Below, in pieces: positions 1 to 8,492 of a stretch of 64,000 nucleotides of DNA. A program made the translations under genes and the position numbers. This stretch comes from Mycobacterium shimoidei (GTDB taxonomy: Bacteria; Actinomycetota; Actinomycetes; Mycobacteriales; Mycobacteriaceae). Under the pieces are notes generated by a model. The model saw nothing but the letters and a program-made list of their open reading frames with translations, did not search any database and was not told the DNA's origin. The DNA is taken from NCBI GenBank assembly GCA_002101905.1, contig LQPU01000015.1, positions 124,001-188,000 on the forward strand, written 5' to 3'. Position 1 is the stretch's first letter. The number at the start of each line of letters is the position of its first letter.

Positions 1-1238
1 TCGGCGCCCGCTCGGCGATGCCGATGCACCAGGCGCGCCGGCTGGTCGGGATCCACGCGGTGGTGCTGCCGCCGCGCGGTCTGGTCTACGGCGTGGCCAG
101 CCGCCGGGTCTTCGACACCGTGCGCAGCATGGTGCCCGTCGTCGAACAGCTCTCCTTCGACGAGGCATTCGGGGAACCGCCCGAACTCGTCGGGGCCTCG
201 GCCGCCGACGTCGAGCTGTTCTGCGAGGACTTGCGGCGACGGGTGCGTGACGAGACCGGGCTGGTCGCCTCCGTCGGCGCCGGGTCGGGCAAGCAGATCG
301 CCAAGATCGCATCCGGTTTGGCCAAACCTGACGGCATTCGGGTGATCCGGCGCGCCGAGGAAACCCCGCTGCTCAGTGGCCTGCCGGTGCGACGGCTGTG
401 GGGGATAGGGCCAGTCGCCGAGGAGAAGCTGCATCGGCTCGGCATCGAGACCATCGGGCAGCTGGCGGCGTTGGACGAGACCGAGGTGGCCAGCATCCTG
501 GGCGCCACCATCGGTCCGGCGCTGCACCGGCTGGCCCGTGGCATCGATGACCGTCCGGTCGCCGAGCGGGCCGAAGCCAAACAGATCAGCGCCGAATCCA
601 CGTTCGCCGTTGACTTGACCACGCTCGAGGAATTGCAGGAAGCGATCGGCCCGATCGCCGAACACGCACACCGGCGGTTGTCGCGAGATGGCCGCGGCGC
701 GCGCACGGTGACGGTGAAGCTGAAGAAATCCGACATGAGCACGCTGACCCGGTCGGCCACCTTGCCGTATGCCACCGCCGACCCCGCCGCGCTGGTCGCC
801 GTAGCCCGGCGACTACTGCTGGATCCGCGACAGATCGGACCGATTCGCCTACTGGGCGTGGGCTTCTCGGGGCTGAGCGACGTGCGTCAGGAGTCGTTGT
901 TCCCCGATCTGGACTTGTCCACGCCGACGGCGGAAACCGATCACTCGGCCGGTGCGTCGGCTCAGCCCGTGACAGCGTGGCGGGTCGGCGACGATGTCGT
1001 GCACCGCGACTTCGGGCATGGCTGGGTTCAGGGCGCAGGCCACGGTGTGGTGACCGTGCGGTTCGAGACCCGCGGCACCGGTCCGGGCCCGGCGCGGACG
1101 TTCCTGTCGGAGGGTCCTTCGGATACCGACGTCATCACCGCCGCCAATCCCGTCGACAGCCTGGACTGGCCCGATTATGTCGCCGCGCTGCAGGCCGGCG
1201 AATCAGAGCAGACGGTCGACGACGTCGCGCACCGGTAG
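1..1238 (+). CDS. dinB: DNA polymerase IV (Y family), 5' partial
   Basis: Translesion DNA polymerase of the Y family that copies past damaged bases. The reading frame is already open at the window edge and lacks the first part of the palm, so the gene begins upstream. The first readable residues ([14 protein letters not shown]) match the conserved family segment just after the N-terminus. The catalytic FDEAF acidic motif of the palm lies near nt 155-170. The fingers and thumb are followed by the little-finger domain. The C-terminal extension ([12 protein letters not shown]) is the kind found in mycobacterial DinX (Rv1537) and lies beyond the normal Pol IV end. It converges on ansA and overlaps its 3' end by 36 bp. 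Family assignment is firm. Choosing dinX rather than another mycobacterial paralogue rests on synteny. Confidence 0.93.
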   Translation, partial: GARSAMPMHQARRLVGIHAVVLPPRGLVYGVASRRVFDTVRSMVPVVEQLSFDEAFGEPPELVGASAADVELFCEDLRRRVRDETGLVASVGAGSGKQIAKIASGLAKPDGIRVIRRAEETPLLSGLPVRRLWGIGPVAEEKLHRLGIETIGQLAALDETEVASILGATIGPALHRLARGIDDRPVAERAEAKQISAESTFAVDLTTLEELQEAIGPIAEHAHRRLSRDGRGARTVTVKLKKSDMSTLTRSATLPYATADPAALVAVARRLLLDPRQIGPIRLLGVGFSGLSDVRQESLFPDLDLSTPTAETDHSAGASAQPVTAWRVGDDVVHRDFGHGWVQGAGHGVVTVRFETRGTGPGPARTFLSEGPSDTDVITAANPVDSLDWPDYVAALQAGESEQTVDDVAHR

Positions 1239-2117
1239 CCCCGCCGCCAGCGCCGCCATCACCAGCAGGCGCACCTGACTCGACGGCAGCTGCGAAACCA
1301 TGTGCGCTCCCGCGTCGACCAGATCACGGCCCGGGCCGTATCCCGGGCTGACACGGGCGCCGGCGACCCGGCTGGAAACCGCGACCACGACACCGTCGGC
1401 GCAGTGGCGGCGCACCGCGTCGATCATCGCCGCGCCGGCGTTGCCCGAACCCAACGCCTCCAGCACGATGCCGCGGGCGCCGGCATCCACGCAGGCATCC
1501 ATGGCCACCGCGTCGCTTCCCACATATGCCGAGACGATGTCGACGCGCGGCGCGTTCGCGGCGCTGAACTCGCCCAGATAAGGCCGGGACTTCGGTTGGG
1601 TGATCCCGGTGGCGACCGTGCCGAGCACCCGGCCGGTGAACCCCTCCTTGGTCGCCACCTTGCGCAGGCCCAGCGGGGCCAGCAGCCGTCCGCCGAAGCA
1701 CACCAGCACACCTTGGTCGCCGACCTCGGGGCGGGCGGCTACCGCGAGCGCGTCACGCAGATTGGCCGGCCCGTCGGGGTCGGGGGCGTCGGCGCTGCGC
1801 AACGCCCCGGTGAGCAGCACCGGAGGCACACCGCGGTAGGTGAGGTCGAGCCACAGCGCTGTTTCCTCGAGGGTGTCGGTGCCATGCGTGACGACCACTC
1901 CCGCGGCGCTGCGCTCGGCGGCGGCGCGGATCGCAGCCCCGATGACATCCCAATCGGCGGGCGTCAGCTGCGAGCTGTCGGCGGCGAGCGCATCGACGAC
2001 GTCCACATCGAGTCCGGCGGTCAGCTCGGCCGCCGTGTGGACCGGCCGTCGCACACCGTCGCTATCGGTGCTGGTGGCGATTGTTCCCCCGGTGGCGATG
2101 ACAGTGAGGCGGCCCAT
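1203..2117 (-). CDS. ansA: L-asparaginase
   Basis: Cytoplasmic-type asparaginase that hydrolyses asparagine to aspartate and ammonia. The 304-residue length is normal for bacterial type I/II enzymes. Both catalytic threonine motifs are visible: TGGTIAT at residues 9-15, and [11 protein letters not shown] near residues 97-107, which holds the Thr-Asp pair. There is no signal peptide, although the M. tuberculosis orthologue (Rv1538c) supplies ammonia used to buffer acid. The ATG at 2117 sits 6 nt after a TATCAT hexamer, which supports a leaderless mRNA and this start. It is divergent from lspA with only 17 bp between the start codons, and its 3' end overlaps dinB tail to tail. Confidence 0.93.
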   Translation of the reverse strand: MGRLTVIATGGTIATSTDSDGVRRPVHTAAELTAGLDVDVVDALAADSSQLTPADWDVIGAAIRAAAERSAAGVVVTHGTDTLEETALWLDLTYRGVPPVLLTGALRSADAPDPDGPANLRDALAVAARPEVGDQGVLVCFGGRLLAPLGLRKVATKEGFTGRVLGTVATGITQPKSRPYLGEFSAANAPRVDIVSAYVGSDAVAMDACVDAGARGIVLEALGSGNAGAAMIDAVRRHCADGVVVAVSSRVAGARVSPGYGPGRDLVDAGAHMVSQLPSSQVRLLVMAALAAGLPVRDVVDRLL

Positions 2118-2122
2118 GCTGG

Positions 2123-2129
2123 GATGATA
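2123..2129. promoter_or_regulatory. Overlapping divergent -10 elements of ansA and lspA
   Basis: On the minus strand TATCAT (2129-2124) lies 6 nt before the ansA ATG. On the plus strand GATGAT (2123-2128) lies 6 nt before the lspA GTG. The two hexamers share five base pairs, so RNA polymerase could open the same bubble in either direction and both transcripts would be leaderless. The minus-strand box fits TANNNT fully; the plus-strand box keeps only A2 and T6. Confidence 0.5.
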
Positions 2130-2134
2130 GGGAT

Positions 2135-2719
2135 GTGAACGCCAGCGACGATGCAGAGCGAAGCGATGTGGAGAAGCGGCCCGCGCCGCCGCGCCGGTTG
2201 CGCCTGCTGCTCTCGGTCGCGGCGGTGGTGCTGGTGCTCGACATCATCACCAAGGTCCTCGCCGTAAGACTGCTGACGCCCGGCCAGCCGGTGTCGATCA
2301 TCGGTGACACCGTCACCTGGACGTTGGTGCGCAATTCCGGGGCCGCTTTCTCGATGGCGACTGGCTACACCTGGGTGCTGACCCTGATCGCGACGGGGGT
2401 GGTGGTCGGGATTTTCTGGATGGGACGACGCCTGGTGTCGCCGTGGTGGGCGATCGGCCTGGGCATGATCCTGGGCGGCGCAATGGGCAACCTCGTCGAC
2501 CGGTTCTTCCGATCACCGGGCCCGCTACGCGGACACGTGGTCGACTTCCTGTCGATCGGCTGGTGGCCGGTGTTCAATGTCGCCGACCCGTCGGTGGTGG
2601 GCGGGGCGATTCTGCTGGTCGCGCTGTCAGTCTTCGGGTTTGACTTCGACACGGTCGGCCGGCGGAAGATCACCGACGAGATGCTGGAGACTGCCGGCAA
2701 ACCCGACGAACCCTCGTGA
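2135..2719 (+). CDS. lspA: Lipoprotein signal peptidase (signal peptidase II)
   Basis: Membrane aspartic protease that removes the signal peptide of prolipoproteins after Lgt has added diacylglyceryl; lgt itself is at 59.7 kb. The protein has 194 residues, an N-terminal charged extension typical of mycobacteria and four hydrophobic segments. The conserved motifs are [15 protein letters not shown] (first catalytic Asp) and [11 protein letters not shown] (second catalytic Asp). The start is GTG at 2135, set by the leaderless-type -10 upstream. Its stop overlaps the next start (GTGA at 2716), so it is translationally coupled to the pseudouridine synthase, as in Rv1539-Rv1540. Confidence 0.96.
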   Translation: MNASDDAERSDVEKRPAPPRRLRLLLSVAAVVLVLDIITKVLAVRLLTPGQPVSIIGDTVTWTLVRNSGAAFSMATGYTWVLTLIATGVVVGIFWMGRRLVSPWWAIGLGMILGGAMGNLVDRFFRSPGPLRGHVVDFLSIGWWPVFNVADPSVVGGAILLVALSVFGFDFDTVGRRKITDEMLETAGKPDEPS

Positions 2720-3642
2720 CCGACCGGTCGATGCCCGTCCCGGAGGGACTGGCGGGTATGCGGGTGGACGCCGGGCTGGCGCGGCTGCTCGGGTTGTCCC
2801 GCACCGCCGCCGCGGCGCTCGCCGAAGACGGCGGTGTCGAGTTAGACGGCGTAGTGGTGGGCAAATCCGATCGGCTGACCGCCGGCGCGTGGCTGCAGGT
2901 ACGGCTGCCCGATGCACCGGCGCCGCTGGAGAACACCCCGGTCGACATCGAGGGCATGACGATCCTGTATTCCGACGACGACATCGTCGCGGTCGACAAA
3001 CCGCCCGGTGTGGCCGCTCATGCCTCGGTGGGCTGGACCGGCCCGACCGTGCTCGGCGGGCTGGCCGCCGCCGGTTACCGGATCACCACCTCCGGTGTGC
3101 ACGAGCGTCAGGGCATCGTGCATCGCCTGGATGTCGGCACCTCGGGGGTGATGGTGGTGGCGATCTCCGAGCGCGCCTACACGGTGCTCAAGCGGGCATT
3201 CAAACAGCGCACCGTCGACAAGCGTTACCACGCGCTGGTGCAAGGACATCCGGATCCTCTAAGCGGCACCATCGACGCGCCGATCGGCCGGCACCGTGGT
3301 CATGACTGGAAGTTCACCGTCACCAAGAACGGCCGGCACAGCCTGACGCACTACGACACGATCGAAGCGTTCGTCGCCGCCAGTTTGCTCGACGTGCACT
3401 TGGAAACCGGCCGCACCCACCAGATCCGGGTGCATTTCGCCGCGCTGCACCACCCGTGCTGTGGCGATTTGACATACGGCGCCAACCCGAAGCTGGCGAA
3501 AAAGCTTGGACTGGAACGTCAATGGCTGCATGCCCGCTCGTTGTCATTCACTCATCCGACCGACGGGCGCCAGATGGAGATCGTCAGCCCCTACCCGCCT
3601 GACCTGCAGCACGCGCTGGATGTGCTGCGGGCCGAGAGCTGA
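2716..3642 (+). CDS. rluD: RluA/RluD-family 23S rRNA pseudouridine synthase
   Basis: Isomerises specific uridines in RNA, most likely in 23S rRNA. The protein has 308 residues. An S4-like RNA-binding region occupies about residues 12-75. The RluA catalytic domain follows, with the signature [17 protein letters not shown] near residues 134-150, where the Asp is the nucleophile. The later segment [13 protein letters not shown] is also typical. It overlaps lspA by 4 bp and ends directly against the stop of the minus-strand methyltransferase with no spacer. The orthologue in M. tuberculosis is Rv1540. The exact target uridine cannot be deduced, so the symbol stands for the family. Confidence 0.9.
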   Translation: MTDRSMPVPEGLAGMRVDAGLARLLGLSRTAAAALAEDGGVELDGVVVGKSDRLTAGAWLQVRLPDAPAPLENTPVDIEGMTILYSDDDIVAVDKPPGVAAHASVGWTGPTVLGGLAAAGYRITTSGVHERQGIVHRLDVGTSGVMVVAISERAYTVLKRAFKQRTVDKRYHALVQGHPDPLSGTIDAPIGRHRGHDWKFTVTKNGRHSLTHYDTIEAFVAASLLDVHLETGRTHQIRVHFAALHHPCCGDLTYGANPKLAKKLGLERQWLHARSLSFTHPTDGRQMEIVSPYPPDLQHALDVLRAES

Positions 3643-4404
3643 TCACGACTCCGGCTTGCCGGCCAGCACCAGGGTCCGGGTGGAGTGGGCAACGAATGGG
3701 CCGTCGCACTGGATACGGTCGTGCAGTTGCCGCAACCGATCTCGATAGCGCTCGACGCTGAAGTCGGGAACCGTCCAGATCACCTTGCGCAGAAAGTAGA
3801 TGACGGCACCGACGTCGAAGAACTCCGCACGCAACCGCTCCATGCGCATATCGAGGACTTCCAGGCCTGCCGCGCCGGCCTGCGCGCGCTCGACATCCGG
3901 GTGTCGCTCCGCGCCGGTCTCCGGCCGCGGGCCCAGAAAGAATTCGATCAACTCGAGCATCGTCGCGGGTCCGATGTGCTGGGCCAGATAGCTACCGCCG
4001 GGCCGCAGTACCCGCGCAATCTCGGTCCACCACACCGTAATTGGGTGGCGGCTGGTCACCAGGTCGAAAGAATCGTCAGCGAACGGCAGCACCGGCTCGT
4101 CGGTCGTCGCGACCACAACAGCACCGCGCGGGTGCAACAGTTGGGCGGCGCGCACCCGGTTGGGCGGCCATGATTCGGTGGCGGCCATCGTCGGCGGGAA
4201 CCGTCGCGCCCCGGCCAGCACCTCGCCGCCGCCGGTTTGCAGATCCACCGCGGCCGACACCGTCGCCAAGCGTTCGCTCATCAGCCGCTGATAGCCCCAC
4301 GACGGGCGCTGCTCGGAAGCCCGCCCGTTCAGCCAGGAAAAATCCCACCCCTCGACCGGTGCGGTGGTCCCTTCGGCGACCAGCTCGTCAAATGGGCGAG
4401 GCAT
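3643..4404 (-). CDS. SAM-dependent methyltransferase, class I
   Basis: Predicted small-molecule methyltransferase of about 253 residues. The Rossmann-like fold shows in the dipping hydrophobic motifs, the FADDSFDLVTSRHPI segment (motif II/III region) near residue 140, and ARVLRPGGSYLAQHIG, the usual post-motif III. The N-terminus carries the tryptophans (GWDFSW) of a mycobacterial subgroup. I prefer the ATG at 4404 over an in-frame GTG at 4410. It lies 6 nt after GACAAT, a leaderless-type -10, and the protein then begins MPRPFDEL. The stop abuts the rluD stop. glbN lies upstream on the same strand, 64 bp away. Substrate unknown. Confidence 0.8.
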   Translation of the reverse strand: MPRPFDELVAEGTTAPVEGWDFSWLNGRASEQRPSWGYQRLMSERLATVSAAVDLQTGGGEVLAGARRFPPTMAATESWPPNRVRAAQLLHPRGAVVVATTDEPVLPFADDSFDLVTSRHPITVWWTEIARVLRPGGSYLAQHIGPATMLELIEFFLGPRPETGAERHPDVERAQAGAAGLEVLDMRMERLRAEFFDVGAVIYFLRKVIWTVPDFSVERYRDRLRQLHDRIQCDGPFVAHSTRTLVLAGKPES

Positions 4405-4468
4405 GCACACATTGTCGACCGAAGGAGGTCAAGATCGTCATGCATCGGCGGGTGCTTTCGCCGTCGGC

Positions 4469-4876
4469 TCAGATCCGTACCGTCGCGGAATCCGAGGCGA
4501 TCTCGTCGGCCAGCGGTGCGATCACCCCGAGGATTTCGGTGATCGTCTCTGCGGGCACGCCGGCCGCGGTGAGCGAGTCGGTCAGATGTCCGGCGACCAG
4601 GTCGAAGTGGTGCATGGTGATCCCGCGGCCCTGGTGCACCTGCTTCATCGACGGTCCTTTGTAGGGCTCTGGCCCGCCTAGGGCCGCCGCCAGGAACGCC
4701 GCCTGTTTGCCTTTCAGGCGATCCATGTTGGTTCCGGCGAAGAAGCCCGCGAGTTCGTCATCGTCGAGCACCCGCGCATAGAAGTCCTCAACGACGACCT
4801 CGAGCGCCTCATGGCCGCCGATCTTGTCGAAAATGCTGGTCGACTTGTCTTTGCGAGACATCGAAAACATCCCCAT
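4469..4876 (-). CDS. glbN: Group I truncated haemoglobin
   Basis: Small haem protein (135 residues) of the 2-over-2 globin fold. In M. tuberculosis, GlbN dioxygenates nitric oxide to nitrate. The protein has the polar N-terminal pre-F-like extension (MSRKDKSTS), then [22 protein letters not shown] with the B10 tyrosine. The segment [18 protein letters not shown] contains the proximal haem-ligating histidine. Length and residues closely follow Rv1542c. A second Met at residue 6 is an alternative start. The usual neighbour lprI is not present; a methyltransferase occupies the downstream position. Confidence 0.95.
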   Translation of the reverse strand: MGMFSMSRKDKSTSIFDKIGGHEALEVVVEDFYARVLDDDELAGFFAGTNMDRLKGKQAAFLAAALGGPEPYKGPSMKQVHQGRGITMHHFDLVAGHLTDSLTAAGVPAETITEILGVIAPLADEIASDSATVRI

Positions 4877-4978
4877 GCGACTACTCGACCACGGCGGAGT
4901 TGCTTGCCAGTTAGTGTGCCGTCACTGGGTTATTACTTTGCGTAACAAGCGGATTGCCGGCGAATCACCGCAGCGCCG

Positions 4979-5194
4979 CTACTTCGCCTGACGCGGCCTT
5001 ATCTTGAACGAGATCCGCAACTTGGTGCGGTAGGTGATCCCACCACTGGCGTCCAGGGCCAGATCTTGCTCGACGACCTCTGCCACGCGGATGTCGTCGA
5101 TGGTTTCCTGCGCCCGCCGCACCGCGGTGGCCGCGGCGTCCTCCCATGACACAGTGCTCGTCCCGATCAGATCGGTCACCCTATAGACGCTCAT
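4979..5194 (-). CDS. Dodecin-family protein, calcium-dodecin (SecE2) type
   Basis: Small 71-residue protein expected to form a hollow dodecamer. The sequence begins MSVYRVTDLIGTSTVSW and continues EVVEQDLALDASGGITYRT, matching the mycobacterial protein Rv0379 (SecE2, described as a calcium dodecin) better than the flavin-storing dodecin Rv1498A. The Trp that stacks the flavin in classic dodecins (in a WFEV context) is replaced here (VAEV), so flavin binding is doubtful. A good ribosome binding site (AGGAG) precedes the ATG. It is divergent from the MmpL gene. Family sure; ligand inferred. Confidence 0.85.
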   Translation of the reverse strand: MSVYRVTDLIGTSTVSWEDAAATAVRRAQETIDDIRVAEVVEQDLALDASGGITYRTKLRISFKIRPRQAK

Positions 5195-5339
5195 GCTTTG
5201 TCTCCTCGCCTCCGAGAACCCAAGCTAGAGCAGCCTGCCGGAGCTGTCTGAAAAACGTTCGCATTCGACACCGAGCCGGGGTCGGTGATCGAGATCAATC
5301 CGCGATCAGCAAACCCCTACCGATCTGCCAAATTGCCGG

Positions 5340-5345
5340 TAACCT
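5340..5345 (+). promoter_or_regulatory. Leaderless-type -10 of the mmpL gene
   Basis: TAACCT fits TANNNT and ends 6 nt before the ATG at 5352. No Shine-Dalgarno sequence is present, so this box is what supports the chosen start. No clear -35 is visible. Confidence 0.4.
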
Positions 5346-5351
5346 GTCCAA

Positions 5352-8300
5352 ATGTTGCGGGGGGCTGACGCCGACACCGGTGCGGCCGAACCTACCGGCC
5401 TCTTCGGTCGGCTAAGCCTATTCATCGTGCGGTGGCCACTGGTTGCCATCGGGTTGTGGGTTGCCCTCGCCGCCGTTTTGACGGTGACGTTCCCGTCGCT
5501 GACACAGATGGCCCGCGAACGGCCGGTCGCAATCTTGCCGCCGGACGCCCCGGTGACGGTCACGACCAAGCAGATAACCGAGGCATTCCACCAATCGGGG
5601 TCAGAAAACGAAAACGTCCTACTGGTCCTTTTGACCAACGAGAAGGGCTTGGGGCCCTCCGACGAGGTCACCTACCGGGCCCTGGCCGACAAGCTGCGGC
5701 GCGACACCAAAGACATCGTTATGCTGCAGGACTTCGTCAACGCCCCGGCCCTGCGCGAGGTGATGACCAGCAAGGACCATCAAGCCTGGTACCTGCCCAT
5801 GGTGCTCGCCGGTGGGGTGGGCTCACCTGAGTTGCACGACGCCTACACCCGGGTCGCCGAGATCGTCAGGAACACCGTCGCCGGATCAACGCTGACGGCA
5901 AACCTCACCGGCCCCGCGGCCACCGGCGACGATCTCAATTACATCGGCGTGCGCGATATGCATGTGATCGAGACCGCCGTCGTCCTCATGGTGCTCATCA
6001 TCCTGTTCGTCGTTTACCGCAACCCCGTCACCATGATGTTGCCGTTGATAACAATCGGCGTATCGGTGGTGACCGCGCAGGCCATTGTGGCCGGAGTCGC
6101 CCAGCTTGGGCTGGGTATCACCAGTCAGACCATCACGTTGATGACGACGATGATGGCCGGCGCCGGAATTGACTACGCCGTCTTTCTCATCAGCCGTTAC
6201 CACGACTATCTGCGGCTCGGCGTGGATTCGGATCAAGCCGTCATGAAGGCGTTGATGTCCATCGGCAAAGTGATCGCTGGCTCCGCGGCCACCGTGTCGG
6301 TCACCTTCCTCGGGATGGTCTTCACCAATTTGGGCGGCTTCAGAACAGTCGGGCCGGCACTGGCCATCTCGATCGCGGTGGCGTTTCTCGCCGCAGTGAC
6401 TTTCCTGCCGGCTCTGCTCGTCCTTGCCGGGCCTCGTGGCTGGATCATGCCGCGCCGTGACCTCACCACACGCTTTTGGCGGCGTTCCGGGATACGTATT
6501 GTGCGTTGGCCCGCAACGCATCTGGTTGTCAGCCTCACGGTGTTGATCATTCTGGCCGGCTCCGCGACTCTGGCGAACTACAACTACGACGACAGCAAAA
6601 CGCTGCCGAAATCCGTCGAGAGCGCCGTCGGATACGCCAAACTGACCCAACATTTTCCGTTGAACGCGACGATCCCCGAGTACCTCGTCGTCCACTCACC
6701 GCGCGACCTGCGGGAAGCAGCGGCCTTTGCCGACCTCAAGCAGATGGTGAAGCGGGTAAGCCAGCTGCCCGATGTCGCGGCGATCCGCGGCGCGCCTCCA
6801 GTGACCGCGAAACCGCGCAATCAGGGTGCCTCGGCGGATGCAAGTGGGGTGGTTGGCGAAGCGGCAAACGTCCCGTCCGGGGATACCCCGGCTGTGCAAG
6901 ACAACCAGGAAGAATCAAACGGCGAGCTGGGGGACACCTTTCCCAACGTCGCAGCCATGCTGTATCCCCTGGCCAATATGGAAGGCGGAGCGGACGAACA
7001 AATCCCGGCGATCGCCGAGGATGAATTCCCGGCGCTCGGGGAAGAGGACGCGGAAGACGACGAAGATACGACGGCTGGCGAAGGACAAAGCACGGCCGGT
7101 CAATCCGACGACGCGGCCACGTTCGTCAACACTGTGCGCGGGCTGGGGTTCGCGTTGTCCGTCGACATTGCGGACATCGCCAGCAGCCTCAACGCCGCGC
7201 CGGTGACCGTGCTTGACGTCACCGCCAGCACCGCCAACGATGGCGGAGCGCTCCAAAAGCTGGCGGGTTTCGCTGACCAGCTGCAAGCGCTGCCGGATGC
7301 AGACAGCATCGAGGCGGCGATGCAGAGCGTGCGCCAAATTCTCGATGACGCCGCCGCCACCCTGCGGTCACTGGGTGTCGACGATCCGCGCGGCCTGCAG
7401 AACCGCCCGGCCGGCCCGCCCCGCGTTGTCCATACCTACGCTGACGCGGTTCGCGAACTCATCGACGGTGTACAGGCGCTGATCAACCAGACCACCCATA
7501 TCGGGGGAGGCCTGACCGGTGCGCTCACGTCGTTCATCTCGCCCGACGGGCACACGGCGCGATATGCGATTCAAACCAAACTGAACCCGTTCAGCACCGA
7601 AGCCATGAACCAGATTCACACCATCGTCGAGACCGCCCACGGGACCCAACCGAATACCGTGCTGACGGACGCTTCGATATCGGTAGCCGGAGTCACCGCG
7701 ATGCTGCGCGACACCCGCGGGTACTACAACCAAGACATCCGGCTCATCGTCGCCATGACTATTTTGATTGTCTTCCTGATTTTGGTCGCGTTACTGCGCG
7801 CCGTGGTAGCGCCGGTCTACCTCATCGTCTCGGTGGTGATCTCGTACCTGTCCGCATTGGGTGTCGGGGTTATCGTGTTCCAATTCCTGCTCCACCAGGA
7901 ATTGACGTTCAGCGTGCCCGGACTGACTTTCATCGTGTTGGTCGCGATGGGTGCGGATTACAACTTGCTGCTCATTTCCAGACTTCGGGACGAGTCTCCG
8001 CACGGCGTGCGCTCCGGGGTGATCCGCACGGTCGGTCAGACCGGCGGAGTGATCACTGCGGCCGGTGTCATCTTCGCCGCCTCGATGTTCGGTCTACTGT
8101 TCGCCAGCATCAGCACGCTGGTACAGGCAGGGTTCATCATCGGGACCGGCCTTCTGCTGGACACCTTCTTGGTCCGCACCATCACCGTGCCCGCGACCGC
8201 TGTGCTGATCGGAGACGCAAACTGGTGGCCAGCGCGCTCACGGCGGCGGCGGCGCTCACCGTCCGGGCGAGCAGAGCAACCGGAGCCGGACGCGGAATCG

Positions 8301-8357
8301 GGGACCGAAGAGGTGGGCGGCACCGTGCACTACCTGCCGGCGGCGAAAACGGGATAA
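5352..8357 (+). CDS. MmpL-family RND lipid transporter
   Basis: Large inner-membrane transporter (1001 residues) of the mycobacterial RND superfamily, which moves envelope lipids or siderophores using proton flow. There are two MmpL halves, each with a first membrane helix, a large periplasmic domain and five further helices. The proton-relay Asp-Tyr pairs are present in GAGIDYAVFLISRYHD (about residue 275) and GADYNLLLISRLRDE (about residue 865). The second periplasmic domain contains an unusual Asp/Glu-rich insert near residues 550-590. No mmpS partner is adjacent. M. tuberculosis has only a truncated relative (mmpL6, Rv1557) in this region, whereas this copy is full length. The specific substrate and MmpL subgroup cannot be read from the sequence. 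Confidence 0.93.
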   Translation: MLRGADADTGAAEPTGLFGRLSLFIVRWPLVAIGLWVALAAVLTVTFPSLTQMARERPVAILPPDAPVTVTTKQITEAFHQSGSENENVLLVLLTNEKGLGPSDEVTYRALADKLRRDTKDIVMLQDFVNAPALREVMTSKDHQAWYLPMVLAGGVGSPELHDAYTRVAEIVRNTVAGSTLTANLTGPAATGDDLNYIGVRDMHVIETAVVLMVLIILFVVYRNPVTMMLPLITIGVSVVTAQAIVAGVAQLGLGITSQTITLMTTMMAGAGIDYAVFLISRYHDYLRLGVDSDQAVMKALMSIGKVIAGSAATVSVTFLGMVFTNLGGFRTVGPALAISIAVAFLAAVTFLPALLVLAGPRGWIMPRRDLTTRFWRRSGIRIVRWPATHLVVSLTVLIILAGSATLANYNYDDSKTLPKSVESAVGYAKLTQHFPLNATIPEYLVVHSPRDLREAAAFADLKQMVKRVSQLPDVAAIRGAPPVTAKPRNQGASADASGVVGEAANVPSGDTPAVQDNQEESNGELGDTFPNVAAMLYPLANMEGGADEQIPAIAEDEFPALGEEDAEDDEDTTAGEGQSTAGQSDDAATFVNTVRGLGFALSVDIADIASSLNAAPVTVLDVTASTANDGGALQKLAGFADQLQALPDADSIEAAMQSVRQILDDAAATLRSLGVDDPRGLQNRPAGPPRVVHTYADAVRELIDGVQALINQTTHIGGGLTGALTSFISPDGHTARYAIQTKLNPFSTEAMNQIHTIVETAHGTQPNTVLTDASISVAGVTAMLRDTRGYYNQDIRLIVAMTILIVFLILVALLRAVVAPVYLIVSVVISYLSALGVGVIVFQFLLHQELTFSVPGLTFIVLVAMGADYNLLLISRLRDESPHGVRSGVIRTVGQTGGVITAAGVIFAASMFGLLFASISTLVQAGFIIGTGLLLDTFLVRTITVPATAVLIGDANWWPARSRRRRRSPSGRAEQPEPDAESGTEEVGGTVHYLPAAKTG

Positions 8358-8477
8358 CGACCAATTCCCGGTCCCACAGCGCTGGTGAGATCGCTGGCTC
8401 CCAGTTTGACGTCGCACCGCGCGGTGACGGCGCAAGACACGCTTCGCGACACGCCCGAAGGTGTCGGTGTGCGGTCA

Positions 8478-8483
8478 TAGACT
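8478..8483 (+). promoter_or_regulatory. Putative -10 of dnaE1
   Basis: TAGACT fits TANNNT and lies 9 nt before the dnaE1 ATG in the 135-bp gap after mmpL. The 5' leader would be 2-3 nt at most. The rest of this gap shows no other feature. Confidence 0.35.
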
Positions 8484-8492
8484 GGCGTCTCT

